A stretch of DNA of 22,416 nucleotides from a virus. Under the pieces are notes generated by a model. The model made no database searches. It was given only the letters and a program-made list of their open reading frames with translations, and was not told the DNA's origin. Position numbers and translations under genes: made by a program. The stretch lies in IMG/VR virus record IMGVR_UViG_3300009593_000134, positions 1 through 22,416 of that record; one strand, given 5' to 3'. Positions 7,156 through 14,191 of the stretch are shown piece after piece; the first letter of the stretch is position 1, and the number at the start of each line of letters is the position of its first letter.

Positions 7156-8352
7156 ATGAAGTTATACAAGAATTTTTTAACAGAATCAAAGCAAGGGAAA
7201 ACGGCAATTGCGACCTACGGTAGAATGAATCCTCCTACTATAGGGCATGTCAAACTTGCGAAAAAAATTCAAACGGAAGCACGAAGGAGAAAAGCAGAGC
7301 CTTACATTTTTCTATCTCCTTCACAGAATGCTAAAAAGGATCCTTTAGATCCAGATAGAAAAGTTGTTTATGCTGAAAAAACGCTAGGACAACATATTAA
7401 TATTGATGTTAAACCTAACATCTTTAAAGCATTATCTGATCTATATTCAGAAGGTTTTAAAGAAGTTGCTATAGTAGTTGGTAGTGATAGACTAAATGAG
7501 TTCTCCAAAATGATTCCTAAATATAATGGAGTCGAAGGAAAGGCTCATGGATTTTATGATTTTACAAATATTGATTTTGTTAGTTCAGGAGAACGTGATC
7601 CTGATGCTGAAGGAGTCTCTGGAATGTCCGCATCAAAACTAAGAGGATTTGCGGTTTCTGGTGACTTTAATAATTTTAAAAAGGGTACAAAGTTATCTGC
7701 TAAAGACTCTAAATCAATGTTTAACGAAATAAGAAAGGCTATGAAAGTGGAATCTGTTACAGAACAAGTCGGTGTACGTAAAGTAGATTTTGTAGATGGA
7801 GTAGAAGAACAGGGTGCTGAATATCCAAAAACAGATGCAGATAAAAAGGCCCATTTACAAAAGATATTTAAAAAAATGTCAGATGTTAGAAAAGCAAAAG
7901 AGAAAAAAATGGGTGTAAAGATAACAGATGTAACGCCTAAGGGATATGGTCCTAATGAAGATGCGGGTGCTAGAATAAAAGCAAGAAATACTGCATTTGC
8001 ATTAAAGAAATCAAGAGATCATGAATATGAAATGAAGTATGGAAGAAAGAAAGATAAAAGGGCAATTGGTGAAGATGCAAAAATGGGAAAGCAGTCCGAT
8101 TCTACTTTAAAAAAGATGCATAAAAAATTCTCTTCAATGGATATGTCTTCACCAGCCAATAAACACATGCATAAACGCATTGAAAAAGAAATGAAAAGAC
8201 GAGGACAAGTTGCGTTTCCATCTGGAGTAGACGAAGTTGCACCTCCAGGAAGAGAAAAACAAGTAAAAGCATTAAAGAAAAAAGTTGGTACAGATAAAGC
8301 ATATGCATTTGCTTGGGCTCAACATAACAAACATGGATTACCTGAGGAATGA
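7156..8352 (+). CDS. NMN-adenylyltransferase-like protein with capsid-targeting-like N-terminus and basic tail
   Basis: A 398-residue protein in three parts. Residues 1-11 (MKLYKNFLTES) again look like a T4 capsid-targeting peptide with a protease site after TE. Residues about 16-200 are a cytidylyltransferase-like domain: GRMNPPTIGH at 22-31 is the nucleotide-binding (H/T)xGH motif, VVGSDR at 107-112 is typical, and SGMSASKLR at 155-163 is the second ATP motif. This suggests transfer of AMP to nicotinamide mononucleotide or a similar nucleotide. Residues 200-398 are a Lys/Glu-rich tail with short modules, ending with AYAFAWAQHNKHG, which I have seen in virion proteins of marine T4-like phages. 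There is no clear ribosome site. The frame ends at a TGA after LPEE, but stays open past it (see 8353-8472). The substrate is uncertain; the fold is fairly secure. Confidence 0.82.
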   Translation: MKLYKNFLTESKQGKTAIATYGRMNPPTIGHVKLAKKIQTEARRRKAEPYIFLSPSQNAKKDPLDPDRKVVYAEKTLGQHINIDVKPNIFKALSDLYSEGFKEVAIVVGSDRLNEFSKMIPKYNGVEGKAHGFYDFTNIDFVSSGERDPDAEGVSGMSASKLRGFAVSGDFNNFKKGTKLSAKDSKSMFNEIRKAMKVESVTEQVGVRKVDFVDGVEEQGAEYPKTDADKKAHLQKIFKKMSDVRKAKEKKMGVKITDVTPKGYGPNEDAGARIKARNTAFALKKSRDHEYEMKYGRKKDKRAIGEDAKMGKQSDSTLKKMHKKFSSMDMSSPANKHMHKRIEKEMKRRGQVAFPSGVDEVAPPGREKQVKALKKKVGTDKAYAFAWAQHNKHGLPEE

Positions 8353-8472
8353 ATATTAGAAGCCATACTTGTAAATAGAGATTACAAATATGATGGAAAG
8401 AAAATTCACATTTCTAAAAAGAATTTTAGTAAGGTTCACAAAGATTTTAAGAATTCTACTAAGGGTAAAGAA
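8353..8472 (+). other. open in-frame stretch after the TGA, coding-like but without a start codon
   Basis: Forty codons in the same frame as both flanking genes are open and contain no ATG, GTG or TTG. The translation reads ILEAILVNRDYKYDGKK and continues with HISKKNF; it resembles two domains in the protein at 9179. This argues that the stretch is, or recently was, translated, either by TGA readthrough from 7156 or as the lost N-terminus of the 8473 gene. ILE-A would also be another [IL]-x-E protease site. Confidence 0.55.
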
Positions 8473-9177
8473 ATGATGATAACTTATGATTCAAAATGGG
8501 GAACAATTTCAGTTCCAGTCGAATTTACTGAAGAAGTTGTTAAAGAAGATCATTTAAAGACAGGTGCAAGAGTAAAAGTTGCTCATCCAGCAAAAGGAAA
8601 GGGAATGGTAACAGGAAAGATTGTACGATATGACAATCAAGGACCAGGGAGTCCATTCTATATGGTTTCTATTCCAGGACTTGCAAGATCGGAAAAAGTA
8701 CCTGCACATAAACTAAAAGAAGAATTTGATCCTTTGAGACTAAAAGCAGAACAAACAGGAGTACCTTTTAAAATTTTAGAAAAAGTTTACAAACGAGGAC
8801 TTAGTTCTTGGAAAGTAGGTCATAGAGCAGGAACTACGGCAGAACAATATGCAGAAGCAAGAGTTAATTCCTTCTTAACTGGTGGAAAAACAAGATTAAC
8901 TGCTGATGATGATTTGTGGTCTAATGTTAGTTCAAATAACAGTAGAGTAAAGGAAGAGATGGATACAAATCATGCATTTAAAAAATGGCTTGCTTTAAGT
9001 GAAGCGGATGTTGTTGTAGACACACCTCAAGGTAGATATGTAAAAAAAGGATCTGTTTCTAAAGCAAAAACCGATGCACAAAAAAGATTTGTTAAGACAA
9101 AAGATAAAAAATCAGTACAAACTAGAACTGCAACCCCAATAGAACGAAAGTATCTTCAACGCAAGGATGAGGAATAA
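8473..9177 (+). CDS. basic virion-internal-type protein, possibly the second half of a readthrough product
   Basis: As a separate gene it encodes 234 residues from ATG 8473, with AAGGG 7 bases upstream. The frame is continuous with the 7156 gene apart from one TGA at 8350. Residues 30-84 (GARVKVAHP, GKIVRYD, SPFYMVSIP, KVPAHKLKEE) form a beta-rich domain. Residues 85-150 contain KVYKRGLSSWKVGHRAGTT and ARVNSFLTGGKTR followed by ADDDLW, segments I recall from structural proteins of marine T4-like phages. FKKWLALSE-A at 169-178 looks like an internal capsid-targeting/protease site. The C-terminal 55 residues are very basic. It probably belongs to the head-internal set with its neighbours; no enzymatic function is recognised. 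The stop overlaps the ribosome site of the next gene. Confidence 0.72.
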   Translation: MMITYDSKWGTISVPVEFTEEVVKEDHLKTGARVKVAHPAKGKGMVTGKIVRYDNQGPGSPFYMVSIPGLARSEKVPAHKLKEEFDPLRLKAEQTGVPFKILEKVYKRGLSSWKVGHRAGTTAEQYAEARVNSFLTGGKTRLTADDDLWSNVSSNNSRVKEEMDTNHAFKKWLALSEADVVVDTPQGRYVKKGSVSKAKTDAQKRFVKTKDKKSVQTRTATPIERKYLQRKDEE

Positions 9178-9178
9178 T

Positions 9179-12100
9179 ATGTCAGATATTTACTTAGACG
9201 AAGAATTTAAAACATTTGTTCCAGGACCATTTGTAGATCCCGAACAAGATGCGGTATATAAAGAATTTCTAAAACTAAAACAGACTCAAACTGAAGAAAC
9301 TTCTGAAGAAAAAACAGAGCCTGATGCTTTAAATGAACAAGGAGATGTTCATCATCACCATTATGCTAAGGGAGACAATCCTGACGATAAAAAGAAACGT
9401 GAGAAGGATGCTCAAGCAAAGGCGAAAGAGAAAACAAATGGTAATGGGGAAGCAAAAGCAAAGAGTAATGGTGAAGAAAAACCAAAATTAGATCCTGTTG
9501 GAAAAGAAGATGGGGATATTGATAATGATGGTGATAAAGATAAATCTGACAAATATCTTGCGAAGAAAAGAAAAGCAATTGGGAAATCCATCAAAGCACA
9601 GAAAAAAACTAAGAATGAGAAACCTATAAAATTATCAGGTGAATCAGACAAAGTGGAAGTGCATAAGGGAGTTGAAGAAGGAACACGTTTACAGGTAAAA
9701 ATGGCTTTAGGTGATGCTGGAGTAGAAGGGGACTTTGATGGTAAAAATGTTAAAGTTCATAAAAAGAATATTAAAAAAGCACAAAAAGCATTAAAGGGAA
9801 ATGTCTATCATAAAGGAAAAGCACCTAATGTTGTAGCACATGAAGATGTTCAAATAGATGAAATGCCTAACAGAGCATATAAAGAAAAGATTAATGCTTT
9901 GTTGAAAGACTATCATGGAAAATTTAAGTGGAAGGGCGAAGAACTATATGTTTCTAAAGAAATAGAAAAAGATGTTAGAAATATAATTTCTAAAGACAAA
10001 GGACATTCATATATGATCAAAGTTTCTTCCAATCCAATGAGAGAAGAGATTCAAATAGATGAAAATGTTCGAAGAAAATTACGTGATTTTGCTACAGATT
10101 TGGCCGCTTATGCTAAATCAAAAGGTGGAATCGATAAACAATATTTTGAAAAGATTGCACAAATAGCCGCTTCAGGACAAATACCAGCCGCTAAAGATAT
10201 CGATAATGATACAGATCCAAGAGATTTTGTTTTGGGTATGATGGCTAAAAGTTTTCCAAAACAAGTTATGAAAAATTATACAGGAATCTCACCTGCACTA
10301 TCTCATCATTTTGAGGAAAGTGTAGATTTTGATGCTTTTATTCTTGAATCAACTGAAGCATATGCTAAATCTTTGAAGAAAATTGCTAGGGATAAAGCAA
10401 TTAAGATGTTAAAACCTGGAGAGCATGATAAGATTAGAAAGATTCGTGATATGATGAAACATGCAAATGAAGAAAAAACATTAGGAAAATATTTAAAACG
10501 TGAAGGCGTAAATCATCCTGCCGATAAGAAAAGCGGTTGGGTTGCAAAATCAGTTCAGGCTTACAAAGCACAAAAAAAGAAGTTGAAAAAACCAAGTCAT
10601 CCTGGATATGGGACAGAAGAATCTGTTGAAGAAAACATAGCATATTTAAAGAATAAAGATGGACATGTTTTTCATATTTCAAAAAGAGATAAAAAAGGTG
10701 ACAAATTTTCAATGAGTGTTAAAGATAAATCTGGTAAAACAATTAAAGATTGGGGTTCTCATCCATCACTTGATGGTGCAAAGAAATTTGCAGGAAATCG
10801 TGGTTTTACTGAAGAAGTAAATACAGGAAATAATAGGTTAAAAGCAATTGAAAAAGATATTGATAAACTTCATAGTCGAACAAAACATATGAAATATCTT
10901 AAAGGAAAGGATCGTGATCAAATGCGTGATTTGTCAAGAAAAAGAGATGAAATTTTGAAATCACGTTCTATTAAAGGACAATTTGAAGGAACAGAAACCG
11001 TAGACGAAATTGCACCTGTAGTTGCGGGAGCCGCAAGACTTGCAGTTTCAGCAGGAAGAGGTTTAGCAAAAGTAGGTATGAGAGTGGCGAAGAAAGTGGG
11101 AAGGGAAGTGAGAGACAGATTTCCTGCTTCTACTAATAATAATGAGAAAACAGAAGGAACCGTTCCTAAGTATGCAAATAGAAAAACTGCTCAAGCCGAG
11201 AAAAAAGCAAGAGAAGATGCACAAAGAAAAAGAGCAGGGTTAGATGAAGCAAGAAAATCTGACTATCAACTTTATCATAAAGATTTTTCGTCCGCTATGC
11301 AACATGCTTATGAAGTTGCAAAGAAACGAGGATATATAGTCGATAAAGATGATATCGATAACAAAGTTGCAACAGGCCCAAGAAAACCATCTAACGGTAA
11401 AACAAATCGTTATATTCTAGGTACTGACAAAAAGCAAAACGTACATATTCAAGTTGCAAATTTAGACAATAAACGATATGAACTTAACATGTATGTCGAA
11501 GAAGTTGATCTTGATGAAAAACAACAACATCATATAAGTGGTAATAGCATGGTCAACAAACTGTATTTAATGAATCAAGCAAAAGCCATTGCTAAAGAAA
11601 AAGCAGGACCAGACAAAGAACATAAAATTTCTGACTGGGAAAAATTGGCTAAACAAATGGGATTTAGCAGGAGGAAATACGAAGAAATTGGTGATCACCA
11701 AGGAATCTATGAATCCGCTACTACACAAGAAAAGGAAGATATGGCCAATAAAGGATCATTAAAACTTGAAAAGGTTTTAAGTGCTAGAAAGAAATTCGTT
11801 GAGCCTGAAAAAAGAGCAGGAGAATGGGGTACTGACGAATTATCAGATAATTACAAAGAAGAAACTCCTGGACAGAATGTCAAAGAAGGAAATGTCATTA
11901 TGAATGACAGAGATCCATATAGAATCTTTGAACAAATGGTTCATTATTTAATGGGAACTTCTATTAAGAATATAGAAGACTATTCTTTTTACAAGATCGA
12001 ATCAACTCCTGATAAGTTAAGATTAGAAAACAAAGAAGGAGCATTGGCAACTATTACATTATCGGATGTACAAAATTTTTACGATGATAATGACATGGCA

Positions 12101-12328
12101 ATGGATGAATTCATTGAAATGATGGTTGGATTCGGTGTTAAGGAATTGAGTGAAAAGGAGAACAGTATTGTTGGAGATGAAGGTACTCCTGCAATCGGTA
12201 AAGAAAAGTTAGGGCACGGTATCTATACTACAGATCCGCCTCGAACTTTTGAAAGTATGGACGTATACTCGGAGTTCATATCATCAAATGAAAAAAATCA
12301 AAAAAATGGTTTTACAGTAACTAAATAA
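9179..12328 (+). CDS. large modular head-internal-type protein (possible polyprotein)
   Basis: A 1049-residue, Lys/Glu-rich multi-domain protein. I start it at ATG 9179 rather than 9167 because GAGGA lies 5 bases before 9179. Numbered from that Met, a dockerin/EF-hand-like loop with Asp at 113, 115, 117, 119, 121 and 124 comes first. Two related small domains follow (DFDGKNVKVHKKN about 185-197; KWKGEELYVSKE about 250-261). Next come helical modules (about 295-380), AYAKSLKKIARDKA (about 394-407), a Gly/Ala helix (about 614-640) and a module near 700-775 with RGYIVDKDDIDNKVATGP. Short acidic linkers ending in IDE, ILE or LDE recur between modules (226-228, 293-295, 388-390, 688-690, 778-780) and fit the T4 prohead-protease consensus [IL]-x-E. 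That suggests cleavage into many packaged peptides, which is inference. A His run (VHHHHYAKG) lies near residue 57. Confidence 0.75.
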   Translation: MSDIYLDEEFKTFVPGPFVDPEQDAVYKEFLKLKQTQTEETSEEKTEPDALNEQGDVHHHHYAKGDNPDDKKKREKDAQAKAKEKTNGNGEAKAKSNGEEKPKLDPVGKEDGDIDNDGDKDKSDKYLAKKRKAIGKSIKAQKKTKNEKPIKLSGESDKVEVHKGVEEGTRLQVKMALGDAGVEGDFDGKNVKVHKKNIKKAQKALKGNVYHKGKAPNVVAHEDVQIDEMPNRAYKEKINALLKDYHGKFKWKGEELYVSKEIEKDVRNIISKDKGHSYMIKVSSNPMREEIQIDENVRRKLRDFATDLAAYAKSKGGIDKQYFEKIAQIAASGQIPAAKDIDNDTDPRDFVLGMMAKSFPKQVMKNYTGISPALSHHFEESVDFDAFILESTEAYAKSLKKIARDKAIKMLKPGEHDKIRKIRDMMKHANEEKTLGKYLKREGVNHPADKKSGWVAKSVQAYKAQKKKLKKPSHPGYGTEESVEENIAYLKNKDGHVFHISKRDKKGDKFSMSVKDKSGKTIKDWGSHPSLDGAKKFAGNRGFTEEVNTGNNRLKAIEKDIDKLHSRTKHMKYLKGKDRDQMRDLSRKRDEILKSRSIKGQFEGTETVDEIAPVVAGAARLAVSAGRGLAKVGMRVAKKVGREVRDRFPASTNNNEKTEGTVPKYANRKTAQAEKKAREDAQRKRAGLDEARKSDYQLYHKDFSSAMQHAYEVAKKRGYIVDKDDIDNKVATGPRKPSNGKTNRYILGTDKKQNVHIQVANLDNKRYELNMYVEEVDLDEKQQHHISGNSMVNKLYLMNQAKAIAKEKAGPDKEHKISDWEKLAKQMGFSRRKYEEIGDHQGIYESATTQEKEDMANKGSLKLEKVLSARKKFVEPEKRAGEWGTDELSDNYKEETPGQNVKEGNVIMNDRDPYRIFEQMVHYLMGTSIKNIEDYSFYKIESTPDKLRLENKEGALATITLSDVQNFYDDNDMAMDEFIEMMVGFGVKELSEKENSIVGDEGTPAIGKEKLGHGIYTTDPPRTFESMDVYSEFISSNEKNQKNGFTVTK

Positions 12329-12336
12329 GGAGTATC

Positions 12337-12510
12337 ATGGCTGAAGAAGTCGCAAAAGAAGAAGTAGTGTCAAAACCGGTTGTTAAGAAGGAAGCACCTA
12401 AAGCGGCTCCTCCTGCACCTAAGAAAGCAGTATCTTCTTCATCAGATTGGTCTGACAAAGGATTTTCATCCGAAGAAAGATACAAAATTTTTCAAAGAAA
12501 ATTTAATTAG
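12337..12510 (+). CDS. 57-residue Lys/Ala/Pro-rich protein
   Basis: A small gene with a strong ribosome site (AAGGAG, 5-base spacer) directly after the large protein and directly before the next gene, whose own ribosome site overlaps this stop. The first 35 residues are low-complexity (MAEEVAKEEVV, then APKAAPPAPKK). The last 22 look folded or binding-like (DWSDKGFSSEERYKIFQRKF). It may be a tether or virion accessory peptide; its function is unknown. Spacing, ribosome site and third-base A/T preference support real coding. Confidence 0.7.
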   Translation: MAEEVAKEEVVSKPVVKKEAPKAAPPAPKKAVSSSSDWSDKGFSSEERYKIFQRKFN

Positions 12511-12519
12511 GAGATAACA

Positions 12520-12993
12520 ATGCCTTTATGGGGAAATAACGATGGTACTGATACAGGATTGACAGTTACCGTCACAACTGCAGGAAATACTCATACCGTT
12601 TTTAATAGTGATCCATCTGCAAAAGTATCAATCGGTGATGTAATTGTTGCTGATTCTGATGGAGGCGGCAATGGACCTGAACACAGAGTTGTAACAAGTG
12701 TTCAAGGAACAACTGTTTTGGTTTCTGAGGGATGGACTGCCGCACATGCTGGAGGTACAGATTGTTGGGTATCAGAGCCACCTAAATATGTCAGTAAGAC
12801 AGACATCAAAAATCAAGTGATTATTGGTGCTGACACAACTGAAACCGGAGTTTCTGATTCTGTAACACATGCAGGTTGGATAAAAAAGCATACTAAGTCT
12901 AGGCTTGGTGCATCATCAACTTGGTACGAAACATTAGTCGCATCAAGTTCTATTAGTGGTGACGAAGAAACTGGAGGCTTGGCTGATAGTTAA
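12520..12993 (+). CDS. probable virion structural protein
   Basis: A 157-residue Gly/Thr/Val-rich protein with no signal or membrane segment. The start MPLWGNNDG and the later segments PKYVSKTDI, HAGWIKKH and WYETLVA resemble a small structural protein common in T4-like cyanophages and pelagiphages, as far as I remember. An inserted beta-rich part (about 12-85, with THTVFNSDPSAKVSIGDVI) looks like a small barrel. TAGGAG lies 7 bases before the ATG. It sits at the head of the fibre/structural block, consistent with a neck, head-surface or tail accessory role that cannot be settled here. Confidence 0.65.
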   Translation: MPLWGNNDGTDTGLTVTVTTAGNTHTVFNSDPSAKVSIGDVIVADSDGGGNGPEHRVVTSVQGTTVLVSEGWTAAHAGGTDCWVSEPPKYVSKTDIKNQVIIGADTTETGVSDSVTHAGWIKKHTKSRLGASSTWYETLVASSSISGDEETGGLADS

Positions 12994-13017
12994 TATTAAT
13001 GTTTAATTGAGGATATT

Positions 13018-13326
13018 ATGTTTAAAGATACGTTTAATAAAGTAAAAGATGTGAACGATGATCCTGTTGGATCTGTTCCAGAACTTAAAGTAGATGATGT
13101 TGAAGATAATGAGGCTCCCAAAAAGGAGTCTCATATTTCTATTCTAGAAAAAAAGTTAGTAGAAATAGAAGAAATGTTTATTGAGCAAGAAACTAAATTA
13201 AATGATATTACAAGTGAAAAGAGAGAACTAAATAAAAGAGAGGAAACCGTCAAATACGAATTATCGGGTTTGCACGGTGCTAAAGTAGTTTTAGAACAAT
13301 TAATTGAAGAAGCACAAAACTCATAA
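13018..13326 (+). CDS. small coiled-coil protein
   Basis: A 102-residue acidic protein. After a disordered N-terminal third (DVNDDPVGSVPELKVDDVEDNEAPKK), residues about 40-100 form a heptad-like helix (ISILEKKLVEIEEMF, then KREETVKYELSGLHGAKVVLEQL) typical of a dimeric or trimeric coiled coil. GAGG lies about 8 bases before the ATG. The 56-base gap after it holds an AAGGAG ribosome site for the next gene. A similar coiled-coil gene follows the long fibre (16638). Function unknown; it could be a fibre assembly helper. Confidence 0.7.
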   Translation: MFKDTFNKVKDVNDDPVGSVPELKVDDVEDNEAPKKESHISILEKKLVEIEEMFIEQETKLNDITSEKRELNKREETVKYELSGLHGAKVVLEQLIEEAQNS

Positions 13327-13382
13327 CCGCCTTGGTCGAGTCCCGGCAACTTCACATAACTTAGTAGTAAGGAGTTAAAGCA

Positions 13383-14174
13383 ATGGCTGATAAAAAAATG
13401 ACGGATTTAACTGATCTTTCCACTGGAGTAGCATCAGATGATATCGTTCATATAGTCGATGATCCAACAGGCAGTCCTGTAAACAAAAAAGTTTCTGTTT
13501 TTAATCTATATGGAAACTTGAATCACACAACGAATTCAGGAGATGCTTCTGGACGAGCATTCGTTTCAACAACCATTTCAACTGCTACTGATGCAACTGC
13601 AGGTGATGTTGTCGCCCTAAACGCACAGACAACTCATGATCACCGAACTGGTGATGCTAACTCAGTAGTTAATATTTTTGGCGCCAAAATTGATGCCAAT
13701 CTTTCAGGAAGTAACACAAAAGTTACAACAACTGCCGCTGGTGCAAAGATTACATTGAATATGACCAATGCTCTTGCATCACAGAATGTAAATACTGCAT
13801 ATACAGGTGGTTCAGCAAGAGTTTACGGTTTAATGATCGATGTAAATGATACTAATAAAGGATCATCTGCAAGAGCAACAAAACCTGATGCTTTTCTTAG
13901 TTTGAGAGATCAAGGTGGATATACTGCCGCTAATCATCCTGCAGGACAAGCAGTACATTACTTTGCAGAACTCGGTACACCAGTAGGTGGTGCATCAAAT
14001 ACTGATGCTTACATTGCCGCTTCGGTTGCCGCAAATACAACTGCTCACGGTTCAAATCTTGTGATGTTCTCAACCGCGGTTGCAGATACATCTTCAAATG
14101 CAAGACTAAGAATCAAAGTTAATGGCACAGAATATTGGTTGTTAGCAACGAGTAATACAAGTATAACCGCTTAA
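13383..14174 (+). CDS. short fibre/appendage protein
   Basis: A 263-residue Ala/Thr/Asn-rich protein. The first ~46 residues (MADKKMTDLTDLS, then VDDPTGSPVNKKVSVFNLYGN) are nearly the same module as the start of the next gene and probably anchor both proteins to one virion site. The middle is beta-rich and low in charge (THDHRTGDANSVVNIFGAKI, then AKITLNMTNAL), fitting a trimeric beta structure. The end (ARLRIKVNGTEYWLLAT) resembles C-termini of fibre-like proteins in pelagiphages, from memory. AAGGAG precedes the ATG by 8 bases. No catalytic motif is seen. The receptor-binding role is inferred from composition and context. Confidence 0.7.
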   Translation: MADKKMTDLTDLSTGVASDDIVHIVDDPTGSPVNKKVSVFNLYGNLNHTTNSGDASGRAFVSTTISTATDATAGDVVALNAQTTHDHRTGDANSVVNIFGAKIDANLSGSNTKVTTTAAGAKITLNMTNALASQNVNTAYTGGSARVYGLMIDVNDTNKGSSARATKPDAFLSLRDQGGYTAANHPAGQAVHYFAELGTPVGGASNTDAYIAASVAANTTAHGSNLVMFSTAVADTSSNARLRIKVNGTEYWLLATSNTSITA

Positions 14175-14191
14175 TAGAGAAGTGAAGTAAT

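Noticed and set aside
8349-8378. ATG at 8349 with GAGGA-like sequence upstream as the start of the next gene.
   Set aside because: That frame stops after nine codons and is not the frame of the 8473 gene; it would need a frameshift for which there is no slippery sequence.
9366-9651. Minus-strand frames rich in Leu, Ser and Phe opposite the Lys/Glu-rich region.
   Set aside because: These are the complement of Lys/Glu/Asp codons (AAA, GAA, GAT), not genes; no start signals.
13327-13360. GGTCGAGTCCCGG resembles a tRNA T-arm (GGTTCGAATCC), suggesting a tRNA remnant or attachment site.
   Set aside because: No acceptor stem, anticodon arm or D-arm can be built around it, the upstream bases are coding for the coiled-coil protein, and no integrase is present.
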